Shown: positions 1 through 11,521 of the stretch, piece after piece
How the letters are laid out: every line of letters starts with the position of its first letter
How positions within the stretch are numbered: position 1 is the first letter of the stretch
DNA from: Pseudocercospora fijiensis CIRAD86
Lineage: Eukaryota; Ascomycota; Dothideomycetes; Mycosphaerellales; Mycosphaerellaceae
NCBI RefSeq assembly: GCF_000340215.1
Contig: NW_006921532.1
Span: 5,035,126 to 5,099,125, forward strand
Direction: 5' to 3'
DNA: 64,000 nucleotides
The notes under the pieces: model-generated
The model's input: only the letters and a program-made list of their open reading frames with translations
What the model was told of the DNA's origin: nothing
Database searches by the model: none
Position numbers and translations under genes: made by a program

Positions 1-1375
1 CAGAACTTCCACCTTTCTTCGAACCATGGCGCTTGACGAGGTGTTCTATAGGACACCCCTCCTCCCAATTGGCGCTCGTGGTGCCGGTAATCGCTCTGCA
101 CCGAGGACACACTTTGCCGTGCTTGATGAGAAGTTGATGGAGCGGGTATTTGAACTCGTCAGGAATGCGAGCATCACAGTGAGAGTAAGTCGTGTTTCTG
201 TCGACCTTGGGCTCGCCTTTCTTGACGGACTTTGGGACCCACCCAAGGTATTGGCACAGACGAAAGACGTGTGTGTCGACGGCAAAAGAGGGCCGCTGTA
301 GGCAGAAGAGTGCCACACATGATGCTGTCTTTGGTCCAATGCCAGGAAACGACAACATCTTCTCAATAGCCTCGTTGGTGCTCAGAAGATGGAGGTGATC
401 GAGAGAAATGACGTTTTGCTTCGCCTTTGCAATCTCTTCCTGTTTCTCACTTTCAGGCTCATGCTCAGCTCCGGCTGGATCGCCCGATGGACTGGTCAAC
501 GCACTCCTGCGCTCCTGGTTCTCTTCGTAAGCCATCTGCAGTATCTCTTGTATATCTTTTGACTTGATCTTAGCCAAACCACCGCGTTCGATAGCTTTAA
601 AGACTTCGTGGTTGGGGGCGCGCCGAACAGCATCCCAGTCAACACTTCCTTTGCCAATGCCCTCCTTCAGTGTGCCGAATCGGGCAACTAGACCTTGAAA
701 TGCAGTGCTTGAGTTTTTATTCGTCGTGTTTGCACTAAGTCGGGTTCGAATCAAAGCATCGAGAACGGAAGGCACTTCTCCACAGCCAGCGACATCGAGA
801 GAGGGCGGCGGAACGGCGTTCGGCACAATGACTTTTCCATGTTTCTTCTCAAGTATTCGTACAACTTCTTCGCATTCTTCTGGCGTGGGACGCAAAAAGT
901 CCGGATATGGAGAAACACCAGGAGTCAAGCCGTAATTTGCCTTCTTGGGCGTCCTCTTGGAAGGGGTGGCTTTAACATCTTCTTCTTCTTCTTCTTCTTC
1001 TTCAACCTTCACTTCTGGATCGAGCTTCTCAAAGGGATCTGAGCGCTTTGATCGTTTCTGAGGCCGAGTACTTGCAAGGTCTTCTGTCTCCTCAAGGCCA
1101 GGTGTAGGTAAAGCTGTGCCAAGGTTATGTGGCAAATCATTGACGTCTCCCTCTTCCTGCTTGCTGGGCTTCCGTGAACGCTTTCGGCTCGAGTTCGCGG
1201 GAGTACTGGGAACTTCCTCTTTCACATTGCCACTTTTACCTGTATTCGATCTAGCTCTTCTGGATCCCTTCTTGGAGACGTCCGGAGTAGCAGGCGGGCT
1301 TGATAATTGTTGTGGTTCCTGAGTCACAGCATCGTTATAAGCTCTGGCAGTCGATGACCGAGTGGCCCTCGGCAT
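1..1375 (-). CDS. HhH-GPD (endonuclease III-like) DNA glycosylase, 3' end beyond window
   Basis: One uninterrupted frame of 458 codons with no stop, leaving the window at its left edge, so the C-terminus is missing. The first ~150 residues are basic and disordered with a run of seven Glu near 980-1003. The C-terminal part is a helix-hairpin-helix glycosylase: FPGIGPKTAS with the Lys at residue 349, then FAVDTHVFRL with the Asp at 367. This 18-residue Lys-Asp spacing equals that of catalytic Lys120/Asp138 in E. coli Nth. A CPRC motif (about residue 423) and one later Cys remain, but the four-Cys iron-sulphur pattern of Nth is not evident. Known role of the family: removal of damaged bases from DNA in base excision repair, with AP-lyase activity. 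The start at 1375 has A at -3; an in-frame ATG at 1489 would add 38 residues and cannot be excluded. No intron is needed in the visible part. Confidence 0.9.
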   Translation of the reverse strand, partial: MPRATRSSTARAYNDAVTQEPQQLSSPPATPDVSKKGSRRARSNTGKSGNVKEEVPSTPANSSRKRSRKPSKQEEGDVNDLPHNLGTALPTPGLEETEDLASTRPQKRSKRSDPFEKLDPEVKVEEEEEEEEDVKATPSKRTPKKANYGLTPGVSPYPDFLRPTPEECEEVVRILEKKHGKVIVPNAVPPPSLDVAGCGEVPSVLDALIRTRLSANTTNKNSSTAFQGLVARFGTLKEGIGKGSVDWDAVRRAPNHEVFKAIERGGLAKIKSKDIQEILQMAYEENQERRSALTSPSGDPAGAEHEPESEKQEEIAKAKQNVISLDHLHLLSTNEAIEKMLSFPGIGPKTASCVALFCLQRPSFAVDTHVFRLCQYLGWVPKSVKKGEPKVDRNTTYSHCDARIPDEFKYPLHQLLIKHGKVCPRCRAITGTTSANWEEGCPIEHLVKRHGSKKGGSS

Positions 1376-2150
1376 GTTGCTGGTATTCCTGAGTCGGTGC
1401 GTTGTCTGGCAGTTGTTCTCAATTCGGTGCTTCACGTCTGATGTGGAAGTGCTTTCAGATGGTCGTGTGTCTCCAAAAGCAGAAGTCATGACGCCGTACC
1501 CCTGTCGAGATCGCCAAGGCCGGGTCTGTGCTCAGATCCTTCCAGAGCCCATCATCGCGGCTTCCCATTACTCTTCATCGCATAGAACCGCGATCGATGT
1601 GCGTCTTTCATACACGAGGAAATCACCGACGAGCCGTCGCACAGACTACAATACCAGAGCACTTCAAAAGCTTGACGTCGTCTGCAGACACCAAGGCGTT
1701 CCCGATCTGAACCTGGAGTCTGGACCACGCCACGGGCTTCGCGCCGGGAGCATCGTGGTGGCTTCGTTCAGGAAACTTTAAAGCAACATTGTACGCGCAG
1801 CAAGCACCGACAAAGCTAGTACCAGCTAGTTCTGGGGGGGGGTAGGTGATTATCATGGTAGTCTGGATGCTACACGCTATTGATGTTGTGGCCTTTCAAC
1901 ATACTATGCTGCGCCAAGTCTCTGCAGTCGAGGTCAACGACTTCAAATTGGTTGGACTCTTCGAGACTGCTCTTCGGCCCGCCTATGACAGAGAGACTGC
2001 ATCTTTGGAGGTCGAGTGTCATTGAGTCGGCGAGGCTGGAATTTCCTCTGCGGCATGGCCTGCAGACATCCAGCTACGTGCGGGCGACATAACTCTAAGT
2101 GCCTTTATACCCTCAGTAGTCTCTATGTTCGCACGAGCAGCGGTGAAGCT
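1376..2150. other. Upstream region of the glycosylase gene; no other gene seen
   Basis: Composition is normal (not RIP-like) up to about 2100. It holds the likely promoter and 5' leader of the minus-strand glycosylase gene, including the alternative in-frame ATG at 1489. Open frames here have no recognisable domain. A G-run lies near 1834-1841. TA-rich transposon DNA begins at about 2110-2160. Confidence 0.5.
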
Positions 2151-2444
2151 ATATAGACTTCGCCTAGGACTCTACCAACCTAGCCATGCTTATAATTATA
2201 AGCAGTTATTAGAAGATTTTAGTGCCTAGCCGATTAGCCCTATATATAATTTCCGAGGCATTCCTTCGTAGATAACCAGATCTAAGAAGTGTTAATATTG
2301 CTAGCTAAAACAGGCATTCCGCGGATACTAGGGTCTCTAACCTTATATCGTCGAAACCTAATAGTATAGGGCCTATTTTCTATATAGGAGGTATTGCTAA
2401 AGTCGCTATAGCTATCTATTATTACTATAATACTTATTAACTTA

Positions 2445-2509
2445 TTTAATCTAGCTCTTTAATCTAGCTCTTTAATCTAGCTTTTTAATCTAGCTCTTTA
2501 ATATAGCTT
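2445..2509. repeat. 13-bp tandem repeat, five units
   Basis: Five head-to-tail copies of TTTAATCTAGCTC; unit 3 ends in T and unit 5 has ATAG for CTAG. It lies in the 5' non-coding part of the MULE remnant. No function is evident. Confidence 0.85.
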
Positions 2510-2589
2510 ATCTTATCCCTATTTCTATAACCTATTAACTACGCTATTCGCTATTTAGTCCGTTAACCTAAGGCTCCTTTATACCGAAA

Positions 2590-2913
2590 AAACAGTTTAA
2601 ACAGATATAGCCCTTTGTAACTAACTTCTAGGAGAAATATAAGGGCGCTCGTTATAAGGATAGGTTGTCGTAGCGGACGATATACTACTATCGTTATCGG
2701 CGTAACTTTAATCGCAATCGAGAGCTAGGTATTAGTATCTATAAGGTAGAGTTTTATAAGAACCTATACGACGCGTCGATAGCTATAATCGCGGTATTCG
2801 ATCGGAAGGCGGATAAGGAGCCTCGTAGCTATAAGATCGCTCGAGGAGGCCGCGATTCGGCGTATAGTAATAATAATATCTATAGTTATACGATAGACTA
2901 TATAGTAAGGTTA
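2590..2913 (+). pseudogene. MULE transposase, N-terminal fragment
   Basis: A degenerate plus-strand frame rich in Arg, Tyr and Lys with RIP-type stops. It ends at the LINE insertion site and continues on the far side of the LINE at 7802. By position it would be the N-terminal DNA-binding part of the transposase, but no zinc ligands can be confirmed. The assignment rests on continuity with the recognisable core downstream. Confidence 0.5.
2898..2913. repeat. LINE target-site duplication, left copy
   Basis: The 16-mer CTATATAGTAAGGTTA is repeated exactly at 7786-7801, bracketing the LINE. Confidence 0.9.
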
Positions 2914-2989
2914 TTAGGAAGAGGATAGTAGCGAACAATTAGAGACGAAGGGAAGACAGTTAAGAAGGAAGAGAGGACGAATAGAAAGC

Positions 2990-4010
2990 ACTATATATAA
3001 GGGCAGAGGAGGTACTAAAGGCAGAAGATAGAAGAACCCCTAAGAGGGTATATAGGATAATAATTTTAGAACTCCTTAGAGGACTAAAAGCAATCTACAA
3101 CTAGGCAAGCTACGTAATTATAAAGGTAGCTAATATAGTCGTAGCAAAGATTACGAAGAAACAATAGGAGACAAGCCTAAACTACCGTACCTAGGTAGCA
3201 GTAGCTAGTTAGGAGGCGCTAAAACCCCTAAGGACAGTAGTTCGAGTCTATATTACGGACCTATAAGAGCAAAAGGAAATCTAAGGACTTATAGGGAAAG
3301 AGATTGTAGAAAGAATTATAGTTAAAGAGGTAATTAGGGCTAGGAACGAAGGTAAAGGGGTAATTAAGCTATTTATAGCATAAGAGCAAGACAAAAAGAA
3401 GCTAGAAACACAAAAAGAATAGATAACTAAGATAGGGAAAACAGCAAAGGTCTCCTAACAGCAATTCATAATTATAGCCTATAGTATAATAAGAAGCTTT
3501 AAGGAAGAATAGGATATTAAGAGCCTATAGAGACAAAACTAAGCTATATACCTAGGCCTAAAGATTACAAAAGTGGTATAGATTAAAAGGAAAATCGAAG
3601 AGACTAAGAAGCAGTCTTCCCTAATTATCTAGGTAGGGAGTGCAGAGCAGGCTAATATAGTGCTAGACTAAGGGTTGTTCTAGGACTTTAAAAGATTAGA
3701 AATAGAGATATATAGAAGCAACTATAGGATAATACAGTGCTTTAAATGTTAACACTATAGACACTTAGTAGCTAAATACATAAAGACAACTAACACCTGC
3801 TCCTATTATATAGAGGAGCACTAGATCAAAGAATACAAAGCATATAAGGGAGAAGCAAGGTATATATACTACACTAAAAGACACCCCTCTTAGGCGAAGG
3901 AATGCCTAGTAAGAATATAGGCAGCTAGGAAAGCGAAGGAAGCTAGAATTAATATACTAAAAAGATATATAATAAGCTAGGGCAGCTAGGTATAGAAGCA
4001 ACCTAGCTAA
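2990..4010 (+). pseudogene. LINE ORF1 (gag-like, zinc knuckles)
   Basis: A degenerate plus-strand frame. A CCHC remnant reads QCFKC at 3735-3749 followed by HY..HL and further Cys codons to about 3830; a second knuckle-like stretch with KEC ends near 3910. Zinc knuckles at the C-terminus of ORF1 are typical of Tad/I-type fungal LINEs, where the protein binds the element RNA. Stops interrupt the frame throughout, so it cannot be translated. Confidence 0.7.
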
Positions 4011-4019
4011 GTACTACAA

Positions 4020-7000
4020 AAGAGGTCTAGGCAAGATAATAGGTTCACATTTAGGGCCTTACTAGTACAAGAGAGCTACTAGTAACTAGGGAGACTAAGA
4101 TACCTTAACATTGCAGGAAAGGAAGTAGGGCAGACAAAGCTTAGTCAAATATTGGTCTAAAGTAAGGGGAGACTAAAGGAAAACTTATAGGGAAATAATA
4201 TAGATAAAACCTAATAAACATTACAACATTACTAAACATTATATAGTACAATATTAATAAGAGCAAAGACAAGGTACAGAGGAGCTTCCTTTAAGTACTA
4301 AACCCAAAAGAATATTATATTATTACAATCTAAGAGCCCTAGCTTAACCTATATACAAAGAGACTAGTAATAGTTAAAGACCTAAGATACTACCTAATTA
4401 TCTACAACTAGGGAGCCCTAAGGATATGCATCTATATTAGTAAGGAGATAGATATAGAAACCTAGTAGGCTATACTATAGGAGGATAGGGACCTAACATT
4501 AGTTTAAGTAGAGACATCCTAAGGTATACTCTAAGTCTACTATATATACAACCTACTACTAGACTCAAGAAGCAGTACCTAACTAAAAACCCTAGAAAGA
4601 CTACCTAGAGTTATCTAGGGGAACACCTACTAAATCCTACTTAGGGATTTCAACCTCTACTATCCCCTCTAGGGCTTAGACTTTACCCTAGCTTACTACT
4701 TCCTAGTAGGAAGACTAATTGATATATTAGAGAGGGAAGGAATAGAAATTGTTACCCTAAAGGGACTAATTACTTAGGAGGCAAGAGGAAGCAGTAGTAT
4801 ACTAGACCTATACTTTGCATTATATTAGATTAGGAATAGGATTACAAGATACAGGGTCAACTAGGAACTAGAAGAATTATTAGACTACTTCCCGGTATAG
4901 ATTAAGCTAAATGTCTAAGCTAATTAGGAAAGGGAACTAGAGGAGAAGCTCAACTAGAAAGGTACCTAATAGGGTAGGATTAGGGAGGAATTAGAAAGGG
5001 ACCTAAAACTAGAGGAACTCTTAACAAAGCATCTACTAAGGCTAGAGGACATTAACAAGGCAGTAGAAGAACTAATAGGAATCCTAAAACAGGTAGCTAG
5101 AAAGCATACCCTAGCAAAGAAACATTCACTATACTAGCAACTATACTAGACTAGTAAGTATATAAGGAAGGTTAAAGTAGCAAGGAAGGCTAGGAGATAG
5201 TAGATATAAACCTATACCTAGGAAGCATAGGACAACTATAATAAAGCCTACTAGGAAAAGAAGATCTAGATTAAGAAAGATAAGATACAAGAATAGAGAT
5301 CTATAATAGGAATGATTATAAAGAAACTAGAGGAGATATAGAGGATAGCTAAATAGGTAAGGAGACCTAAATAGGACAAGGATATACTACTACAATTCCC
5401 GGACATAATAGACTAATAAGGACAAATGCAGACTATAATAGAAGGGAAAGCAAGAGCCCTAGGCTACTACTTCTTCTATAGAGAAGTATAAGCAGACCTA
5501 TTAGACATAAAGGAGAAAGAATAAGAGACTCTACTACTAGGTACACTAAGAGACACCTAGGTCAAACCCGAAACTATTAAAAGGATCCTAAAGAAAATTC
5601 TAGGCAATAAGGCACTAGGAGAAGACAAGATCTATAACAAACTCCTAAAAGCATATAGGAAGGGGCTAGCCCTAGCACTAGCTAATATCTTTTTATAAAG
5701 CCTAGCACTAGGACACTACCTAAGACTATTTAGGAAGTCCCTAACGGTAGTGCTAAGGAAGCCCTAAAAGGAAGACTATATATAGCTTAAGGCCTATAGA
5801 CTAATAGCCCTACTTAACACAATAGGTAAGGTACTAGAAAAAATTGTCGCTAAAAGGCTAACAACCTTTGCCGAGGAAAGGAATATCCTTCCTAAAGGCT
5901 AGATAGGAGGAAGAAAGAAGAGGTCAATACTAATAGCTATAGAACTAATTATAGAACAGATTAAGCATATCTAGTACTATAGTCAAAACTAGATAGCAAC
6001 CCTCCTCTCCCTTAATATCTTAGGAGCCTTTAACAATGTCTCCTATAAAAGGCTCCTATATATACTTAAATAGAAAGCTATACTAAACTAGATAGTCTAA
6101 TTCATCTAGTCCTTCCTATAGAAAAGATTAATACAGCTTATTCTAGGCAAATTCAAATTAGACCTAATACTAACTAAAAAGGGAATCCCCTAAGGATTAA
6201 TACTCTCCCTAATCCTCTTCCTTATCTTTATAGTAGACCTACTCCTACTCCTAGAATCAAACAATATATTAGTATTAGGGTTTGTAGATAACACAAACAT
6301 CCTAGCCTAGTCTAAGACAATAGAAACCAACTGCAAGATCCTAGAAGAGAAGCACTAAGAGTATAAAAAATAGGTAAGGAGGTATAGAGCAAAATTCGCC
6401 CTAGAAAAGTACTAGCTTATCTACTTTAGTAAGGCTAAATCAACCTACAATATAAAGCAATCAATCACTATCTAAGGCTTTAAAACCTAACTATTAGCAG
6501 AGCTTAGGGTACTAGGGATCTAGCTAGATCCAAAACTGAATTAGGGACTATAAGTAAAGAAGGCAAAGTAGAGGGTAGATGCTAATATACAATCTATCAA
6601 TAGGCTTATAGCCTCTATATAGGGGGCTATATTCGAGAAAGCCAAAGTTATATACAAAGCAATTGTTAAGCTAGCAATGCTATATAGAGTATAGATATAG
6701 ACAGCCTAGGAGAAAACACTAAAGAGGATTAAGCAACCAGTTAGCAGGTCCTAAACCTAAAGCCTAAAGAAAATCCTAGGAGCATACAAAACTATACTAA
6801 CAAGGGTAGTAGAAATAGAATTAGGGATCCTACTAGTTAAACAATACTTTAAGGGACTAAGACACTAATATATAGTAAAGACAATAGAATACCTAGCCTA
6901 ATAGACTATTCAAAAGGCACTAGATAAGATAAAAGCCTAATGCATTAGGACTAGGAGGCGAGACAGACTATAAATGACTCCCTAGAAAGCTAAAGACCTA

Positions 7001-7640
7001 GAGCAATATAGAGTCTTAACAAGAGAAATGCTAGAGAAAGAGCTTTAGGGACCAAATACAAGGCTAAAGGAAGACAAACCAAAGGGAGAGAAACAAAGCC
7101 TAGTAGAATTAATTGCTAGATACCTATAGGAGTAGGAATAGAACAAAACATAAGTTAGACTAGGAACCCTAAAGGCACTAATCAAATTTGGTTAATACAA
7201 CTACTAGCTCTATAAGGACCTAAATAGGGCCGAGGTAAGCCTAGCTATCTAAATCAGATCTAAACATATTAGACTCAGATCTTACCTATTTAGAAGAAAC
7301 GTCCTAGGAATTGAAAGCAGAGCTTACTAATATAGCTACTAATCTTAGAACCCTAAGCATATACTGCTAGTCTGCCCTTAATAGTTAGAAGGTAGAAGTA
7401 ATTAGAGACTAAAAGCAATAGAAAGGGAATACGATAAGCTAATCTAGAGCAAAGAAGACCTAAAGAGGATAGTAAAGTAGATTATTAAATAGGGATTTAT
7501 ACAACAATTCGCACTAGTAAGGGAAACTAAGGAGTAGATAAGAAGGAGGGAAGAAGAAGGGGAAAGAAGGGCAGGGCAGTAGGCAAGGTAGTTAGAGGGT
7601 AACAACTATAATACTAGTATACCCTAGAGGAAGGAAAACA
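4020..7640 (+). pseudogene. LINE ORF2: endonuclease, reverse transcriptase, RNase H-like region
   Basis: Endonuclease-like part at about 4020-4870, ending in a segment of the type EARGSSS..LDL. Reverse transcriptase follows: a KILGNKA.GEDKI segment near 5600, YRPIALLNTIGKVLEKI near 5810-5850, a fingers/palm segment GAFNNVSYKRLL near 6030, KGIP.GL.LS near 6180, and the catalytic box near 6271-6303, which reads GFVDN where active enzymes have xxDD. That second Asp to Asn change (G to A) alone would inactivate it. An RNase H-like and Cys-containing C-terminal stretch extends to about 7640. Dozens of RIP-type stops are present. Confidence 0.85.
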
Positions 7641-7785
7641 GGGAAACGAGGAAGATCAACACTTATAAATAGGACAGGAGGGAGGTTTTTACTAACTAAG
7701 TTAGTTTCCTACCTAAAACAATATATAGAAACAGACCTATATAGGCCGAAAGGCACTACAATAGGCAAATGAAATATCTATCTAT

Positions 7786-7801
7786 CTATATAGTAAGGTT
7801 A
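7786..7801. repeat. LINE target-site duplication, right copy
   Basis: Exact second copy of the 16-mer at 2898-2913; MULE sequence resumes at 7802. Confidence 0.9.
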
Positions 7802-9687
7802 ATATAGTAGATTAAGTCGTATTACGAAGCTAACTAGACTAGCTATAGGATATAAGGGCTTCTAGTAATAGCCTCCGGGTTGTTATCGAATACCTAATAG
7901 ATTAGTATAACTATAAAACGGCTTATGTATTCTACCTGCTAAAGGAGGGTACTAATATAGGTCGTCTTGCTATTATTAGAGCGTACCGTGCAAAGAAAGG
8001 TATTATAAAGTAGTCTGCAAAGAAGAATATAAAGAGGGTGTCCCTAACTAAGAAGGGCAATATTCGATTATAGCTAGACAACCTTAATCGTTATCTCGGC
8101 CCTCTTATAGACGATATTATAGGCGCAAGACTCTCCTATAAGGCTCTCTCTATCGAATAGAGGCATTCTAGTATAAGGGTGTTATATAGCAGGCCGACTA
8201 GTAGCGTAAGTTGCTAAATAGTAGTATTACTAGTAATGTAGGTTCCTATTTCTTCGGAGCTAGTAGTACCTTAGGCATTAGCTTTCCGGCTCTCTTCCTA
8301 ATACACAAATTTCGATAGCAACGAATAACTGTCTATATATAGTTATTTCTCTTCGATGCGACCTACAAAACGTCCGACAATAACTTCTACCTATTTATAG
8401 TCTATATCCGTAATGCCTTCGGCTCCTAAATGCTAGGGGGGCATATGTTGCTATAGAGCTAGCGAGCAAAGCTAATTAAGGCTAGGCTTTAAGTATTAAA
8501 GAAATAGGCACCCGGCTAGAAGCCTATAGTAGCTATAACTAACGACTCGGCTTAAGAACAACGCGCTATTCGACTAGCATTTAAAGAGGAGGCTATAACT
8601 ATATATCTCTATTAACGATACGCTAAAGAGACCTTCCTACGATACTTCCCCGAGAAGCAGTATCTATAGGTTTAGCGGCTGTTTTCCTATGCGATTTACT
8701 ACGCCTATAGCGACGCAGAAGTTATCGATACTATCGATAGAATCGTATAGGAATTAAGAGACAAATACGCCTCGGATAAATAGGTGCAATACCTCCTTAA
8801 TAACTAGCGTAAGAAGTCGTATCTATAGGCGACTTAGGTACGGCTAGGAAGCCCTCTTTTAATGTAGGTCCGGACAACATCGCCTCTTAAGGGCTATTAT
8901 AACGCTATTAAATACGATAAGAGGAAAGAGATAGTCTAGCTGTCTATATATAGCACTATAGTCGAGCTAATAACAATCGACGCTCGATTATTATAGAAGG
9001 CAGACCTTTAACTATACTAGGTTAGAAAATCTACTAACTTCTAGAAGGTTAAAGAGATGCTATTCTTCGAGCGGCTTCAACCTCTAGCGGCTTAGGACCT
9101 TGTTAGAAAGCAGCTATTAATCGCAGAAGAGTGTAAGGCAAAGGGCCTACCGACCTACTATAGCCTTATACTATATAATAGATAGGAGCCGGCTCCGGCT
9201 TACTGCAACTGCCTTCCGTAGTTTTAAACCTACCTACCTTGTTACTATATCCTTAGGTTCTACCTGTTTGTTACGCTATTAACACTCTAGCAATAACAGG
9301 TATACGTTAATTAGTATACTAGCTTCAATTCTATAAAGATAAGCCTATATTAGAAGCAGCGAGATAGCGATTAGTTATAGCTAGAAGGCTACGAAGACAC
9401 GCGGAAGCTATAGACTATAGGAGATCTATATCTTCGTAATTTAAGGTCGTACTATAACGAGGCCGCCGAGGGCCTGTCTTAATACTTCTATTATATTCGC
9501 GACGATAAGACCGTTAATCTAGTAGTATACGATAGCTATATACGCGGCTTCCTTCGCAAGGTTAAGGACACGCTATATAGCCTTACTAACTACTCGATTA
9601 CTAATTACTACGAGAGCGGCGCCCCTAAGGTTACTTTTATAAGTAAGCGGCTATAGTAGTAAACCTTATATCTTCTAGCGTAGCTAA
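7802..9687 (+). pseudogene. MULE transposase, catalytic core
   Basis: Continuation of the fragment at 2590-2913. The clearest motif is LFDATYKTSDN at about 8350-8380, the first catalytic Asp block of MULE transposases. It is followed by an alpha/beta DDE core with many RIP-type stops. A SWIM-like zinc segment CNC...PCYY at 9201-9252 matches CxC(n)CxH with the last His read as Tyr (CAC to TAC). The frame is cut at 9687 by Gypsy-1 and resumes at 18406. Confidence 0.75.
9683..9687. repeat. Gypsy-1 target-site duplication GCTAA, left
   Basis: GCTAA directly abuts the left LTR and is repeated at 18401-18405. Confidence 0.85.
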
Positions 9688-9830
9688 TGTTACGAGACGG
9701 TAGGGTTAGATAGAAGACGAGTTGTCGTACGGTTCTATCTAAGAGGTAGAAGGAAGCGTACGAGGAAGTATCCTCGCTAAGACTTAATGCCTTAGGCCGC
9801 AATAGCTAACCTAGGCGTCACTCCGTAATA
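9688..9830 (-). repeat. Gypsy-1 3' LTR
   Basis: 143 bp, starting TGTTA and ending TAATA on the plus strand (a CA end turned to TA). It pairs with 18258-18400. Confidence 0.95.
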
Positions 9831-9844
9831 GTATTCCCCTCCTT
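9831..9844 (-). other. Gypsy-1 polypurine tract
   Basis: The minus strand reads AAGGAGGGGAATAC directly before the 3' LTR, the expected primer for plus-strand DNA synthesis. Confidence 0.8.
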
Positions 9845-11317
9845 AATAAGGAGCTCCTACGACGCCTTAACGACGTGCAGTAGGCCTTTCTTAATGTCTA
9901 TACTAATACTTAATATTATATCTAGTAATCCTTATTATACTAAGTCCTAGCGGGCAATACGGGCACCTTTACCGTCCGCGTACTTAACGAGCTTACTAGC
10001 GACGTTAGGTCCTGCTAGCGGGCCTATGCGACATTAAGCAAGGGCTAGGTTCTGTCTCAATTACTCGGTAGCGAGTCTTCTTAGCGTCGGAGGCTAGTAT
10101 TAATGCGATAGCGGTTTACGGTAGAGAAGCATAGCCCTTTTGTATTACTAATAGTCTATACTACTCGGCTAGCAATAGCAAGTACTCCGCGGCGGCAGGC
10201 TTCAGTCGATATAGGTATCGCTAATAGTATTCGGCTACTAACTCTTCCGCACTAGGAAGGAAGTTATCCTATCGTTACTCTATCTCGGAGCTATCTTTCT
10301 ACCTTGCCTTATACTAGATCTCGCTATCTTCCGCTTTTCTTAAGCTATAGATTTTTTCTAACTCCTACTCTTCTTCCGGTTCTTTACCTTCTTCTCGCGC
10401 AATTAAGACTAGTAGCGGGGCGTTAACTAGTTCTTAACCGGATAGAGGATCGTCGGCGGTAGCGCGTAGTATAACCGTATAAAAGACCGGGTAAAGCGAC
10501 CGCATAGAATCTAGTAGGTTAAGCTTGTACGAACGGCGACCTACTGCTTTGTTAATAGCGAAAGGCCTAAGCTACTTCTTGTCTAGCTTCTTACTAGGGC
10601 GGTTAGTCTTTAGGTTCCTCGAGTCGAGCTAGACTAAGGTTCTAGGCTAGTAGTTAGCAGAGACTGTCCGGTAAGTGTTTGCCTTATTAGTATTAGTAAC
10701 CTGCGTTAGCGTGTATAATGCCCTACACTCCTCGAGGACATCGCGTATCCGCTTAGCGAAGTTATCTACTACTTCGAGGTTAGGTAGCTACTACTTAGTA
10801 ACCTACGGTCGTAGAATATCCTTAAACCCTATAAAAGGATATCGGCTAGTATTAGCGAAGAAGGGCGTTATACTAGTCGCAAAGGCGACGTAGTTATTTA
10901 TAGCGAACTCGGCGAGCGGCAACTAAACAGACTAGTTATCTTGCTGCTAATAGCAGAAGACGCGTAGGTATTGCTCTAAAGTCTAATTAGTACGCTCCGA
11001 TTAACTATTAGTTTCTAGATAGAATGTAGAAGAAACGTTCTATATAATACTAAGATTAGCGTAGAGCCGCTTAAAGAACGCACTAACGAATTGCGAACCC
11101 CGGTTACTAAATATAACCTTAGGTAATCCGTATAGTAGTAGGATGAAGTAAAAGAATAGCTAGGCTATATCTTTAGTATCTAATCGGTCGGTTAGCAATA
11201 AGCGGACTTACTTCGTTAGACAATCGGTTACTATTAGAATGTGCCTATAAGTTTTCTAGTTGCTAAGATGTTTATTCTAGCTTAGCGGGAGATCTACAAT
11301 GTAGTCTAGGGTAATAT

Positions 11318-11473
11318 TGTAAGGCGGAAGCCGAGGAGGCTTGGCGCCAAGCACGTAGCGACCCTAGCCTATAAGTGCGCCCGAGATCCACGCTTAGTAA
11401 GCGCGGATACTTCCGATCTTTTGTCGCGGCGTAAGACGCTAGTAAACGGGCGCACTAGTGCAGCGGTCTGACA
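11318..11473. repeat. 156-bp direct repeat, copy 1
   Basis: Gypsy-1 integrase sequence repeated at 11850-12005 (period 532 bp). Copy 1 keeps TGCAGCGGTCTGACA where copy 2 has TATAGCGGTCTAATA: the differences are RIP-type changes present only in copy 2. Confidence 0.9.
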
Positions 11474-11521
11474 CAGTATTCGCGCTTTACGGTCTGCAGG
11501 TTAAGGTCGCGCGTTCGATTC
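11456..11521 (+). other. tRNA-like internal promoter pair (A box and B box)
   Basis: TAGTGCAGCGG at 11456-11466 fits the pol III A-box consensus; GCGTTCGATTC at 11511-11521 is close to the B box. The 55-bp spacing fits a tRNA with a long variable arm or a tRNA-derived SINE. A 7-bp acceptor-like pairing with two G-T pairs can be drawn, but the anticodon and T arms do not fold properly, so this is not called a tRNA gene. Confidence 0.4.

Larger units (their letters stand above)
2914..7785 (+). mobile_element. Tad-like non-LTR retrotransposon (LINE), RIP-inactivated
   Basis: A 4.87-kb element with a 16-bp target duplication at both sides and a short TATC-type 3' tail (7774-7788), as expected for target-primed insertion. 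Order on the plus strand: gag-like ORF1 with two zinc-knuckle remnants, then endonuclease, reverse transcriptase and an RNase H/C-terminal region. Frames are broken by very many TAG codons where the family has Q or W. Unlike the MULE and Gypsy DNA around it, it is almost free of CpG while keeping many CpA sites. Confidence 0.9.

Noticed and set aside
1362..1781. Plus-strand open frames over and beside the glycosylase gene
   Set aside because: They overlap or lie upstream of a minus-strand gene with clear motifs and show no domain of their own.
2445..2509. CRISPR-like or regulatory array
   Set aside because: Units are directly adjacent without spacers and the context is eukaryotic transposon DNA; the same applies to the 11691-11804 repeat.
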